Source: Circinella umbellata (taxonomy: Eukaryota; Mucoromycota; Mucoromycetes; Mucorales; Lichtheimiaceae). From it: a DNA stretch of 64,000 nt. Numbering within the stretch: position 1 is the first letter of the stretch; the number at the start of each line of letters is the position of its first letter. A program made the position numbers and the translations under genes. The stretch spans positions 186,001-250,000 of the forward strand of contig JAIWNF010000011.1 of the NCBI GenBank assembly GCA_025093555.1, written 5' to 3'. Positions 12,587-24,473 of this stretch are shown one piece after another. A model generated the notes under the pieces. It saw only the letters and a list, made by a program, of their open reading frames with translations, did not search any database and was not told the DNA's origin.

Positions 12587-15538
12587 TTAGAGGTAGCGTG
12601 TATATGGATTATCGTCACGCCACGTTCGATCACGGCGTCGTCGTTCACGATACCGACGAACATGATGAAAGTAATCATTGGTGTTGTTATCACGGACTGA
12701 ACGATCAAAGACGTCACGTTGATGTTGGTCTAATAAACCACGATAGTTGTTATAAGCACCACCAAGTGCTTGCTGTATATTAGCAAGTGCTTCCTGAAGG
12801 TGAGCAATCGACTCCTCTGCTTCTATTTGTTGTTGCCATTGGTCATTGACTATTATATCCTCCCTTTCTCCTTCTTCTTCTTCTTCATTGTTGGAAACGC
12901 TAGTAGGAGAGCTTGGGATTGGTGGATTTGGTGGATTTGGCGTTGTGACGGGTCTTATTTGTGGAGATACTAGACGGGTTGGACGAGTTGTTGTTTGTGG
13001 AACTTCTAATCCACCTTCAGGAAGTATTACAAGAGAAAAAGGATATGTATGGTTCTATATAGTAGTACGTTCATTAAAATACTTATAAGTTCAAAAAGTA
13101 TATTATCTTTATGTGATACATACCGGCAAAAGCCTCACATATGGAGCAATAGATTGGCGGCATATAAAGTAATCATGCGCACCAAAGACATTACGTAACA
13201 ATGGAGTGGAATTGCGATAGCGTGATATAAGATGCTTGCAAAGCATAAAGCGACTGGTGGCAAAAGAAGGACAACCACATGTCCAATTTTCCAATGATGG
13301 TAAGTATAATTGATCCGCATCAGGATTTTCTGCACGAGTCCCTCTGCTATTGGAGTCTGGATCACTACGACCAGTTTTGACATGCCACTCACGAACAAAT
13401 TCCAATTCCCATTCAAGTTTTTCAGCGCGATTCACAACTTTTAACATAAAGTTGTGATGCACTTTAACTAACTGCTTTTGAATGATGATCCACACAAGAA
13501 AGTCTAATCGTGGTCGATTACTGTTAATTAAAAAATCTCTTTTCAGGATTCTCCATTGTGACTCAATCATCATTGTTGTTTTGCCAATGGGAATGGGTAC
13601 TCTGGTACTACGGGCCCATTTATTCCACCACGAATCGCGATACCATCTAGAATAAAGATACGCCCAAGCATCCTGAAGATTATGTTGTACACAAAAAGTA
13701 TATATTTCTTCTGCACAGCGATTATGGATCTCAATAGAAGTAAAATACTCTATGATATATAAATTTAAATATATTTATTACGTATTTCAATCATTACTAT
13801 AAGATCAAATATATTTTACTTGACGCTTGAAATGCTATACGTACCTCCTTCGATCGGAATGTTACTATGCATATGGTAATGCTTTCGCATCATTACAACG
13901 ATAGCCTCCCTATGTCCAGCATTTTCACATCTTCTTCCATTTCGATCTGCTGTTGGCTGAAATTGTCGACTGACGAATGGGAATCGATTTACAGCTTCAT
14001 TAATGTTATATTGTGGATTAGATAGCTTGGGCTTTGCAAGCTGTAACTTAACAGCGCGCATTAGATGCCAAAGACATAGTCGCACAGCATTGCCGCCGAA
14101 AACTTGACTAATCGCATCGATTTGGCCTTCATCTTTGTCTGTGAACATGAATCTAGGGTTCAAACCTCGGCTACGCAACCTAGTAAAAAATCCAGCAATT
14201 AATTGTGATCGTGTTGCTTCTTGTATTTCTTCGGCGGTAGGAGCGTAAGTAGTAGGTGTGTTATCGATGTTGGGGGTTGGAGAGTTGCTGGTATTGATTG
14301 TAGTAGTATGATTGGTATGATTCGTTGGATCAGATTGGTCATTAGAGTTAATGGGTTCATTGATTGGGTTCATTCTCAATAAGAAATATGCAATCGGGAA
14401 CCCGATGCCATTGACTGACGCGACAATACTAAAAAGCTCATGACCAGTACGATTGGTTTTGTAGGTACTATCTACATGGAACTCTTCAACTTCTGCCATT
14501 TCACATATTACTCTGAACAACGGCATAGTGAAGCCCAAAGTAGAGTATTGTTGGCGGGTACGACCAAGTATCTGTTTTATTTATTTTACACTTAATAAAC
14601 TAGTTTTCTATTTATCATACCATGTCTGTTTCGCCATAAATAGTCTCAAAACTTATATCCCATGGTACAATAGTATAAAGGTGACTTACTTTCTCAACAC
14701 CTCGCGCTGCTGCTCTATCTAAATGCATTTCCGTAGACGTGAACTGATTTCTGTGAAGTTTATACTGGCTTTCGAACGATTTATTCCACCAGTAGTAAAC
14801 TTGGGCTTGTGTGAGTGTACCCATTGTATTAGGATACACGGTCAAAATATCCAAATACAAGTCTTGGGCATTCATTGTAATGCATTTTTCACTAATATAC
14901 GTAATTAGTTCACGATCAACGTTGTTGTTTGTCGCACTAGGAGCGGCGCGATGGCCAGTAGAATGCTCAATAGTGATACGAACATAGCTATTAGGTCTAT
15001 CAATCATCCCATTGATGTAACCATTACAGCTAAATGTGTCCATCCGTGTATGTATCCTTCTACGGCGATTATCTGGAACTTGTCGTTGACTTTCCGAGGA
15101 TTGAGAACAGCAACAAATAAATGTACTGCCAAACTTTAAGTGAGTAGCAGCCGTGAAATAATGATAATAATGATATCCATCGCGTGCTTCAATGCTGGTA
15201 CGGATATGCGTAACTAAATGCTGATCATCCATGTCCAACATTTCTTGATCGAGGCGAATGTATGCAGTAATCGAGTAGTCAATTGACGCATCATCTCGGT
15301 TTGTTTCGGTTATTTCTTCATCGTCGTAACGAGAAGGAATCATCTCCAATGCTTCTTCTAATGTAACGAGTAAATCGTCAGCGATTGGTTTACCAACATC
15401 GCTTCTACGATTTCGGCACGTTTTACAGGTTTTGTATTGTCTCTGTCTACCTGCAAATAACTCAGTAGGTTTAAAACTATGACAGGCAGTGCAGTAAGTG
15501 GTGGCTGGGGTGATGTTGGTAGCAGTATTGTTATCCAT
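12587..15538 (-). CDS. MULE-type transposase with SWIM zinc finger
   Basis: Four exons (15538-14621, 14571-13845, 13749-13124, 13054-12587) with introns of 49, 95 and 69 nt join without a stop into 912 aa. The N-terminus has a CxxC-x18-CxxC zinc-binding pair (C16, C19, C38, C41). The catalytic MULE domain shows the first Asp in FHVDSTYKTN (D340), the second region FMFTDKDEGQIDAI (D451) and the hallmark CLWHLMRAV (H475). The SWIM finger is C706-x-C708-x10-C719-x-H721 (WTCGCPSF, LCKHL). The C-terminal exon is Pro- then Glu-rich and ends in an Arg-rich tail with a predicted coiled coil. This is the FAR1/FHY3-like MULE architecture, which cuts and pastes DNA in the nucleus. Intact frames and flanking inverted repeats favour a live transposon over a domesticated gene. 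Confidence 0.88.
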
Positions 15539-15694
15539 TTCGATATTTTTAAAGTGATTAAAGTAAAAAAAAGTAATAATAATAATAATAACAATTTTCT
15601 TTTTGAAAAAAACAGGTACTTTATTTTTTTTTTTTTGATCACTGAGTTTTTTACGGAAACAAATTTATCCGCGATTTTTTTTCCGGGTCACGTG

Positions 15695-15713
15695 TTCGGT
15701 AAAATCGAGAAGG
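15695..15713 (-). repeat. Right terminal inverted repeat of the MULE
   Basis: Reverse complement of 12061-12079 with no mismatch. A CACGTG palindrome (15689-15694) abuts its inner edge, 150 bp upstream of the transposase start codon, and may be a promoter element; that is inference. Confidence 0.82.
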
Positions 15714-15723
15714 CGCTGGCTAG

Positions 15724-17447
15724 TCGATACAAGATTACTCTGATCGCTATGTTAATAAATAACTTGTGTTACGCCATAGGCCACCCTACTATGTGTTACA
15801 ATTAAAATAAAAAAAGTATTTAAGCAGCAATAAGATGTAAGTGAGATACGTAATATGCTCGCAGTCAATAAAATGATAAGTAGTGAGAGACATGCGTATA
15901 TCGTAGGCCTATAACAATTATAAAGCGACCGCGAATTACAATGTTCCTATTACTTTTACTTCTTCTCTTACTTTTTTGTATACAGAGTAAAATATTTTTA
16001 AAAAAAACATATCAAATAATATACCCGTCTCAATTCTAGTGAAAATGCTACACGTAGTATTCAACGGTTATCGGTTTGATCTGCAAATTCGATTCCTGAA
16101 TGGAGACTCTCGAACTAATTATTAAAATGTCCTAACGATTCTTTTCTCAAATAAGCCAGTACCAAACCCACTTTTTGTTGAGTAACTTGATCATTGCGAA
16201 TGACATATATTTTATAATCGAACACATATTGAAAGCAGAGATAATGACATACATTAGTTTCTGATAGATAATGTATTTATGTGGTCTATACATTCATTTT
16301 TTTTGTCATCAGAAGATAAAGTGCGGCAAGATATAACATGTGGCAGGTACTTGGTGAATAAAACTACTACGTACAGAGTACATAATGGCCCTTAAGACAT
16401 TTTTTTTTTGAATATTAAGGCAGTTTTCCACTGACCAGTTTAAAATATGTAAAAAAAAAAGGGAGTATCACCATTGGGGCTAAACAAGAAGATATGTACC
16501 ATACTTTTATGGTAATAAACTAAAAGTTGAAAGTATCAATATTATATATATATATATATTTCAAAATTTATACAGCGAGCATTGAAAGCTTACTTTTCAA
16601 TATTTATTTGTTTCCAAGCTATTATCGATCCAAATCATCACGCATTTAATCTATCTTTTTCGAAATGTAATATGTATACATAACCGAAAAAAAAAAAAGA
16701 AATATATTGATGAAAAGTCAAAACTAACTACGATGCTCTGAGCAGATTTCAGAAACTGTATTATTGGTATGAAGTGTTTGAGTTTATTGTATGATATGTG
16801 TTTGCAGGATAGTGTTAAACCCCCAATATAATAATCAATAGTATCGATGAGAAGAAAATTGCTAGTAACGTCGGCCAGTCAATACGTATGACTCGACATG
16901 AAATGGACTTTGTCAATGGCTTTTAAAAAAGCCAACCATTGTACGTACGTAATGTATCAGTTTATAGGCTGATCATGCTTTTTTGCTGACATTGTAGTGA
17001 GCCTTAAAAATTGTGATTATACAGTATATGTTCCCCTCATTTGTTTTTTATGGTGACTTGCGAGTATGTGATACTTACCACACCATAAAGTTTACGTATA
17101 CAAAGAAAAGCTATTTTTACGATAAAAATAGTTGTTGACACGAAGAAACAAAAATATTTACATACGTAAAAAATAGAAAAAAAGACAAATACCAATAATA
17201 GTAACAGTAATAATGATAGCAATAATAATAATAAGATAATGATAAATAAATAAAAGAATGATAGTATGTACAATTTAAGTCGATATGTGGGGGAGGGGTT
17301 AATTTCTCAGTATTTCTTTTTCTTAAAAAAAACCGATAAACAGCAGAATAATATTTTTACAAACAACAAGGGGAAAGCGTGAATGAATAAGAGTGGGATA
17401 TGATTTGCATGCGTTCATGCGTTCATTTGATTATTTTTCTTTTTCTA
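15724..17447. other. Intergenic, no gene seen (1.7 kb)
   Basis: AT-rich DNA between the MULE and the 3' end of the transporter gene. It includes a short TA repeat near 16541-16558 and several poly-A runs. A possible T-loop-like motif near 16088 was examined and does not fold as a tRNA. Confidence 0.55.
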
Positions 17448-18021
17448 TTATGGATCATCCTCAGCAACTACAGTCCAGCCCCTGGATATAGCCCAACAGA
17501 AAGCAAGAACGACTATAGCAACCCGATAAGAGTATAGAAAGCCAGAAAAGGACATTATATTATGATGAATACATGCATCTACCAAAAAACCAGACATGAT
17601 TGCGCCTAATGCTGGTCCTAAACTGTTGAATAACGCAGACATTTTCCCGCGTAATAACATCCGTTGATGTTGACTGGCTGTTAGTAAAACGCAATCGACT
17701 TGCCGTACGGCGATCAACCAAAGACTGTTAAACGCGCCTCCTATATATGTATAATTGTTTTGTGTGAATATAAAGAAAAAAAAATACATCATCTATCATC
17801 AAGCCCAACTTCCGTTTTTTTATATAAAACATAGAATTTCAATTGGGTCAGTAGTAATAGCAGGGAATTTACCTTGTAGTATCTGTAAGATGACAGCAGC
17901 TAAGCGAGATAAAAGGTAATCTGGCTGCAGGAATGTGTATCCAAAAGCACACAAGATGAGTGTCACATGAGCAACCCCGGTAACAGCAACAACAGAATAA
18001 CGATTAATTGCCTAATAAAAA

Positions 18022-18052
<31 letters not shown>

Positions 18053-19974
18053 AGCTCTATTTATTTTGTTTGTTTGTTTATTCTGTTTATTTTTGCATAT
18101 TTTGTTTGTCTAAATAAAGAGAACAACTTACCCAATGGACGAGAGGTTTCGAGGCTACCTTAGCTGCAACTGCTACCATTCCAACGATGCCGATCAAATG
18201 CATAGGTAAACCCAACCCATCATGAAGATAAATATATAATAATGCATTCATCATGGATGATCCAACGCCCGCCAGAAAGACAGTAAGTAAAAGTGAATGT
18301 ACAGCCCATGGATTCCACAAATTGTGATTATGACGTGAATTAAATGAGCCATAATAATAAAAGGCTCTTGTTTCATCTCCATTATTATTTTGTTCTTCAT
18401 CTTCATTATTATTCTCATAATTATTATTATTACTGTTATTATGATCATAATAATGATGATGATTGTTATGGATAAATGTTGAAGTTAATGCAATAGGTAA
18501 TACCAACATGGGTGTTTCTGATGGAGGTGAAGGTAATAATGCGAGCTGTAATGACGGCATTTCGGAAAACAAATAATGGCCATTACTTGTATTATTATCT
18601 TCATCATGAATATTACATGCTGTGGTTGAAGCTGTTGTGGTTGTAGTTGTAGCCCAATATTGTGATGAAGATCGGAATGGCCTCGTGCAGCATGTCGTTG
18701 TTGCGCCACCTGCAGTGTAGTCGGTATTATCCCCTCTGTCGGTATCAACGCCGATGGATTCCGAAATAACACTATCTGTGGTTTCAGTCGTCGTAGTAGT
18801 AGTTATCGTTTCCGTCGCCATTGTAGCTTGCTGGTGCTGGTGTTGCTTCATCGTAAGATGTGTATTGGTATTACTTGCCATACGCCGTAACATACTTGCA
18901 TCTTCTTCAGAAATATGTGACAGTTGTTCATTAAATAAACAATAAGGCTTATAAAAATATGTAGATGGAGGCCTGTGTTCATAGTAAGGCGACATGACGG
19001 CTGTATGAATTGCATTTGTTGTGACTGTTGTAGGTATCATGCTAGGCGTTGTTGAAGGAATTGTTTTCCCACTTTTACTATCTTTGGTATTAGGAGAAGT
19101 TGGAGGAAGAGAGCGGCGTGCGTTATTATTATTATTAGTATTATTTTCAATAAAAGCACAAGATGTTGCCGGAGTGGTTGTCTGTGAAAACGGTTGCTCA
19201 ACATCAAAAATTGTTTTTAAAAGAGGTGTTGTCGCGTTGTGATCACCTTGATCATCGTCATGGATACCTAATAAAGCCGGGTCAGCAGGAATCACTGTTG
19301 TTGACAAGGACACGAGGAATAATAGAACAGCGCCGATCAGTATGGTGCCCATCAACGTATCAAAATCATGGTCTTCATCGAGTGACCATCCAATAGACAC
19401 TGCCATAATAGCTGCAGCAAGATCACCCCACTGTCGCTGGGAATCTATATATTATTGTATTTTTCTATATGGTTACTAGGGCTATGGACTATAAACCACA
19501 AAATAGTAATGATATTACCATGGTAACTAATAATCATCTGATCAATAAATAAAAGTGATGAGTTCATGCTTTACCATAAAATAATATTTTATAATTTCCC
19601 AATATTTTGATGATGGCGCTATCGATTAATACAGTGAGAGGTTGATAAAAGATTCCATCGAAAAACATGCAAACAAGAGCAGCTGACCAGGCAAATTTCG
19701 CATGGGGCGGGATCCAAAGAATAAGCACCAACGCAGCTGTTCCTATTGCTGTTAATAATGCCATAAAAAAACCATGAAGCATTGGCCGTTGATCAATCAC
19801 AAGTACTGTCCATAATCCCAACGATATTACGCGACATGCTAGAGGTACTGCTAATAAGATTCCAATGTCACTGCATGTGAATCCAAGTAAATGAGATAAA
19901 TATAATGGTAAATATGGCCGGACACTAGAAGCAATGGCATGAGAGATGCTCAAAAGCTTTGGCCAAAACAACAT
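17448..19974 (-). CDS. Major facilitator superfamily transporter, MFS_1-like/MFSD6 type
   Basis: Four exons (19974-19575, 19444-18132, 18011-17873, 17740-17448) join in frame to about 714 aa. TM1 and the following loop read FWPKLLSISHAIASSVRPYL, typical of the MFS_1-like/MFSD6 group, and YGDSQRQWGDLAAAI is the expected loop 4-5 motif. Helices TM1-6 are followed by a ~220-residue hydrophilic insertion (Thr, Asn, His and Asp-rich) and then the second helix bundle (LLLTVFLAGVGSSMMNALLY to FLYSYRVAIVVLAFCWAI). The substrate is unknown; membrane location is certain from the helices. The start at 19974 is the first ATG of the TM1 exon; a further 5' exon is possible. The intron at 18012-18131 carries a 27-nt homopolymer close to its 3' splice site. 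Confidence 0.8.
18026..18052. repeat. 27-nt poly-T (poly-A on the gene strand) inside a transporter intron
   Basis: An uninterrupted T27 run on the plus strand. In the sense of the minus-strand MFS gene it is A27, ending 14 nt before the acceptor AG. Confidence 0.9.
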
Positions 19975-22900
19975 GGAGAACAATATTTCAAAAACGATAT
20001 GTGCGTATAGAAGGGGAAAAAAAAAGAAAAAAAATCAAGTTAACAATATGGGACAAGTTAGAAAAGAGAAAGGAAGAAAAGAAAAGAAAAGAAAGAAGGA
20101 AAAATATAGTGGCAGGTGGATTAATGAATAATGATGGTAATATTCGATAATGCCGAGGCACATATACTTTAAAACAAATACATGGATACATACATATATA
20201 TATAGGCGTGTGTATAACAGCCCATACGGCGGCAAAAAACACACTCAAAAAAAAGGGGGCAAGGGGCTTGAACAGAAAGAGAGAAAGAAAGAAAGAAAGA
20301 AAAGGATTAGGAAGAAAGGAGTGGGGGTCCGAAAAAAGGATCTTGATTTTTATTAATATTACTCTCAGGATGGTATGTTGCAATATACTTCTAGTGTAAA
20401 ATATTGTGGTGTATACAGATGTATCATCAAGAACAGTTTCATCAGCATTATTTTTTTTACACATGATGAAGTTGAAGATACTGCTTGTGTAAGAAGGATA
20501 TTAGGTACCTTTGCTACATAGATACATTATTTATTCGTGATTATAACAATAGCTTTTACAAACATGTACAAACACAAGCTCTTTTGTTATTGTTGATATA
20601 AACTTAAAGGTAGTCGAAGAGTTCATATCTGACTAGGTAGTATATACTAGATAAATCAAGAATGGCTGTCATGGTGATCTTCTCTTGTAATAACCCTCTT
20701 CCCTTCCCTTTTTTTCATATTATAAAATAATTCTCTGTGTCTTTACATTTATTACATATTGAATATCTATGTTCTTCACATATATCGTCTCACACAAACT
20801 AACATAGCAGGGACGAAATAAGTAATATATTTTATGATCTACCTAATTTAGGGTTACTTGCATGGAATTTACCAATCGAAAACTCCGCACGTTCTTTCAG
20901 CATTTGTTTTTGCCAAGACATTGAGGTACTGACTTCTTGATGAGCCTTATTTTCTTTCAATGAGTATATTATTATGCGGGTGTTATATATTGCACATTGT
21001 TTTTGATAGGAGAAAATGTTAATTGATCGCTGAAAAAATCATTCGCAAACTTTTACCTCTTATAATTACAAGATACTTTTGAGTACCTTTATTCATTTTC
21101 ATACACAAATAATATGTTGTAAATTATCAACAGTGATTCGTATTAGATAACAAGTTTAAAAAAAATCTAAATGAAGAGTAAAAGGTACTGTAGTAGGAAA
21201 ATATCATTATAGGCAAAGATGAGGGGAACGAAGGGGAATATTAATAATAATATTAATAGCAATGTGGTCAGTTTATATTCCTCTTTTTCTTTTCTTACGT
21301 AAATAAAAGAATTGTACAGCTATCATCCAATACATAATGTCATAACTATGCTATTTCCGGTCTGCTTACTGCATAGAAAAAGATCATCAATTCAACATCT
21401 CTACTGCAACATCTCTACTGCAATCATAAAAAGATCTAAAGCATTAGCAGGCTAACGAATCATATTTGTTGCCCTTTAAAAGTTTACTGATAAACATTCC
21501 ACTAAGACGGTTTTTATTTGGTTGATGATTTATATATTTACATACCTTTTGGGGCCAATCAATAAACTACTGCTCCAATACTTTATCGAATATCCTTTTC
21601 AGAAGAAAAAAAGAAGTATGAACTATGATCTAGAAGAAGGAGTGTGTTTGGACTGGTATGATATATTATTATGCATATATATGCTCGGTCACGCGAAAAA
21701 AAAAAAAACTCGAAACAAAGTTCAAACTATATAATATACCTTATATAGCATACTTTAATGTTTACGTAAAAAAAAAGGCATGATGTTCCTGATGATGAAG
21801 TTTATCATTTCATTTTCTTTCTTTCTCATCAAGAAAAGATTCAAGGTTTGCGCTAAAATAGTAAATCAACCCGGAGCTACTGCAAGTGAATTGGATCACC
21901 ATACTTATCTTTTTTTTTGATAACAGTAATTAAAAATATAAGTTGGCATAATAACTTTTATACAGTATGATAAGCTACATTTATTTTCTGTCTCATTTCT
22001 TGGGTTGACTTATTGCAAACCTATAAATCTGTATCGATAGTACCTTACCTCCAAGTTAAAAAAAAAAAGAACCAGAATTCCAGGGAATCGGTCCTAGCTT
22101 CAAAAATGACGGGGGTGAGTTAAGGATAACAGCAAGAACTTGAGACAGGAGTGAAGGGATGAAAAATAACAATAATCCTTTTGCTGTTTTTTTTTGGGGG
22201 GGGGAGTGCAAATATGATGCATAATAAAAGAATAGCATAAGCATCACTAATGCATTCTTAGGGTAAACAACAAAAATTCATACAAACTAACAATAAAGTG
22301 TTTAAGTCACCATAAGCTGGTTTTTTTTTTTGAAAAAAAATGCCAATCAATAGATTTTTCTCTGCATTGAATGATGATAATGTGAAAACAGTATGCGCGG
22401 ATTATTGCATATTGCTGCCTTTTGCTTTTTAGAGATATTTCCTGGACTTGCTGTGATGTTTATATTTCACAATTATGATTATTATTTTTTTTAAATCCGT
22501 GGGATGATTAAGGACATTCTTCTGGCATATTATTATTTTCATACTTGGCATTTTTTTACTGGTTTATCAGTTGGCTGGTCCACTTTTGATTTTCTTCATA
22601 CAATACTCCTGAAGACGAAGTAACATCTAGAATCTTTTATATAACATGTTACGTACGTACTTTATGAAAATTATGATACCATTTTGGTTTTATTAATCGG
22701 AATTACGCATCAGTATCTCTTATTTTTTTTTTGCCAATGAAACATGATGGTATAGACACAACATTTTGCAGTTATGTCTTTTTGAGTTTTTCTCGTGTAT
22801 TTATAAAAAGAAAAAAAAAAGAAAAAAGGTTATATGTCTGAGATATCTCCATGTAAATGCATCACGAAGACATGAGAGTGCATTTCTTTTATAAGTGTAT

Positions 22901-23711
22901 ACACTCTATTTTTATTTCGCATCTCTTTAGAAAAAAAAAACAGCAAAGAAAACAAACATATAATATGTATACGTACATGTAAACAATTGCTTTCACCAAA
23001 AATTAGTACATACACTACACTGCAGCAACGACGCCTAAGAGATAAAAATACAGATAATTGAGAGTATGTTTATAATATGCAACGCCAAATAGTCAAAGAA
23101 AGTTGGATACAAATATAAGAATTATATGCACATTTCCAATGCATAATAACAACTATGTAGTTATAAATAGTCGTATTTTATGTAGATTATACTTGAAATA
23201 GATATATGAAATATGAACAATAATATAATATACAATTACGCTGTTGCCGTAATCTTGTTAATAGTCACGGTGATTGATAAAGTTTTCATATATGTACTCT
23301 TAATGGAGTAAAACCTGGTCCAGTAATTCTAGAAAATCCAGAATTGATAGGATTGTTTGTCATAGTTGAGATACAATGAACAATAGTCGATATATCTATA
23401 ATGGTTGCCTCTTCAATCTATGCATATTGTACCCTACACAGTCCCAATGCAGCTTATTTGACTTGAAATTATTACTGATGAAAATTAATGGCGAACAGTT
23501 ACCATGGCAAATCAAAAATTTCTTGGATTTATAGCTTAACAACGAAAATGATGGTTTGACAGGTACAATGGAGTATTTCTGTATTTTCATCGGAGTCCAA
23601 TATACAGATGATGGGGACTAGGTAAACAAAAAAATAAGTTGGGTTTTTTTTTTTTGTTGTTGTTGCGATTCACTCCATTTTCCCTTTTTTTATTTATTTA
23701 TTGAAACAATA
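19975..23711. other. Intergenic, no confident gene (3.7 kb)
   Basis: Upstream region of the MFS gene, including purine-rich runs (20020-20330), and the upstream region of the uS8m gene. A 14-bp tandem duplication, CAACATCTCTACTG, lies near 21393-21420. A minus-strand frame at 19988-20464 is open but compositionally simple and has no acceptor site joining it to TM1 of the transporter, so it is not called. Confidence 0.55.
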
Positions 23712-24173
23712 ATGCCTCGCGTATACGATCTTTGTGCACGTATTCAAAATGGCTTTCGATCACGACTTCAAACGATCGCCATTCCTGAAACTAAAATGAA
23801 TCTTGCCATTTGCAGTGTGTTATATCGTGAAGGTTTTTTGTCGTCTGTCACACGAGGTAACCATGTTGGACCAGACGCCCAATATACCCCTACTACCAAT
23901 GAAAATGTTGCCACGCGTCGTTTGTGGCTCTCATTGAAGTATAAAGACAACATGCCTACTTTGAACCAACTCTCTGTGATCAGCAAACCTTCGAAAAAGG
24001 TTACTTTTTCTGTTAATGAATTGAAGAGTATTACTAGTGGTCGACGAGCAAAGTTTATCAAGCCATTGCAACCTGGTGAAATTGCTGTTGTGAATACCAA
24101 TCGTGGTGTATTGGAATTACAAGAAGCTATCAAGAAGAATGTAGGTGGTGAAATGTTGTGTCGAGCATCCTAA
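23712..24173 (+). CDS. MRPS8: Mitochondrial small-subunit ribosomal protein uS8m
   Basis: A single-exon gene of 153 aa. The start MPRVYDLCARIQNGFRS matches the N-terminal helix of uS8 (DLCARIQNG), and the C-terminus LKSITSGRRAKFIKPL, GEIAVVNTNRGVLE, GGEMLCRAS has the uS8 end (normally GIVTxxEA, then GGEXLC). The length fits the mitochondrial family (bacterial S8 is ~130 aa). The protein binds the central domain of the mitochondrial small-subunit rRNA. No cleavable presequence is evident, as in yeast Mrps8. The nearest gene downstream, NIF3, converges on it with about 300 bp between them. Confidence 0.92.
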   Translation: MPRVYDLCARIQNGFRSRLQTIAIPETKMNLAICSVLYREGFLSSVTRGNHVGPDAQYTPTTNENVATRRLWLSLKYKDNMPTLNQLSVISKPSKKVTFSVNELKSITSGRRAKFIKPLQPGEIAVVNTNRGVLELQEAIKKNVGGEMLCRAS

Positions 24174-24292
24174 AGGAAGGAAAAAAGAAGACGAAAAATA
24201 AAAATAAAAAAAGCAGTTTATCATATTTTGCATCTTAATAATAACTTCAAAGGAATTTTTTTTCTCTATCATATAACTTTCTTCAATCCAAA

Positions 24293-24312
24293 AAACACAC
24301 ACACACACACAC
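24293..24312. repeat. Short CA dinucleotide repeat
   Basis: About ten CA units in the 3' region of the uS8m gene, between two convergent genes. Confidence 0.8.
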
Positions 24313-24473
24313 ATATACATACATGACATACTCTTATTCTCTTCCTTTATTTCTTCCTCACACCCTCCTCCTCATTTCCATTGCCCAGTTTTTATGGGTT
24401 ATCTGTTGTATAAATTTAATTTTTTTTTTTCAGGAAATAAAAAAAAAGATAATAATAAACAAAAAGCATTGTT

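Larger units (their letters stand above)
12055..15723. mobile_element. Mutator-like (MULE) DNA transposon with terminal inverted repeats
   Basis: A 19-bp perfect inverted repeat, CCTTCTCGATTTTACCGAA, lies at 12061-12079 and, reverse-complemented, at 15695-15713. It brackets the MULE transposase gene almost symmetrically (508 bp on the 3' side, 156 bp on the 5' side). CTAGCC at 12055-12060 and its complement GGCTAG at 15718-15723 extend both arms, with a 4-nt insertion in the right arm. No clear 8-11 bp target-site duplication was found with either boundary choice, so the exact ends are not fixed. With an open transposase frame and matching arms the element looks recent and possibly active. 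Confidence 0.8.

Noticed and set aside
12598..13088. Plus-strand frames opposite the last transposase exon
   Set aside because: They are antisense shadows of a well-supported exon and match no family.
16040..16100. tRNA-like T-loop (AAATTCGATTCCTG)
   Set aside because: The 5-bp T stem does not pair and no acceptor or anticodon stem can be drawn around it.
19988..20464. 158-codon minus-strand frame upstream of the MFS transporter, a possible first exon
   Set aside because: No acceptor AG lies between its possible donors and the TM1 exon, and its second half is low-complexity Phe/Leu/Ser sequence read from purine-rich DNA.
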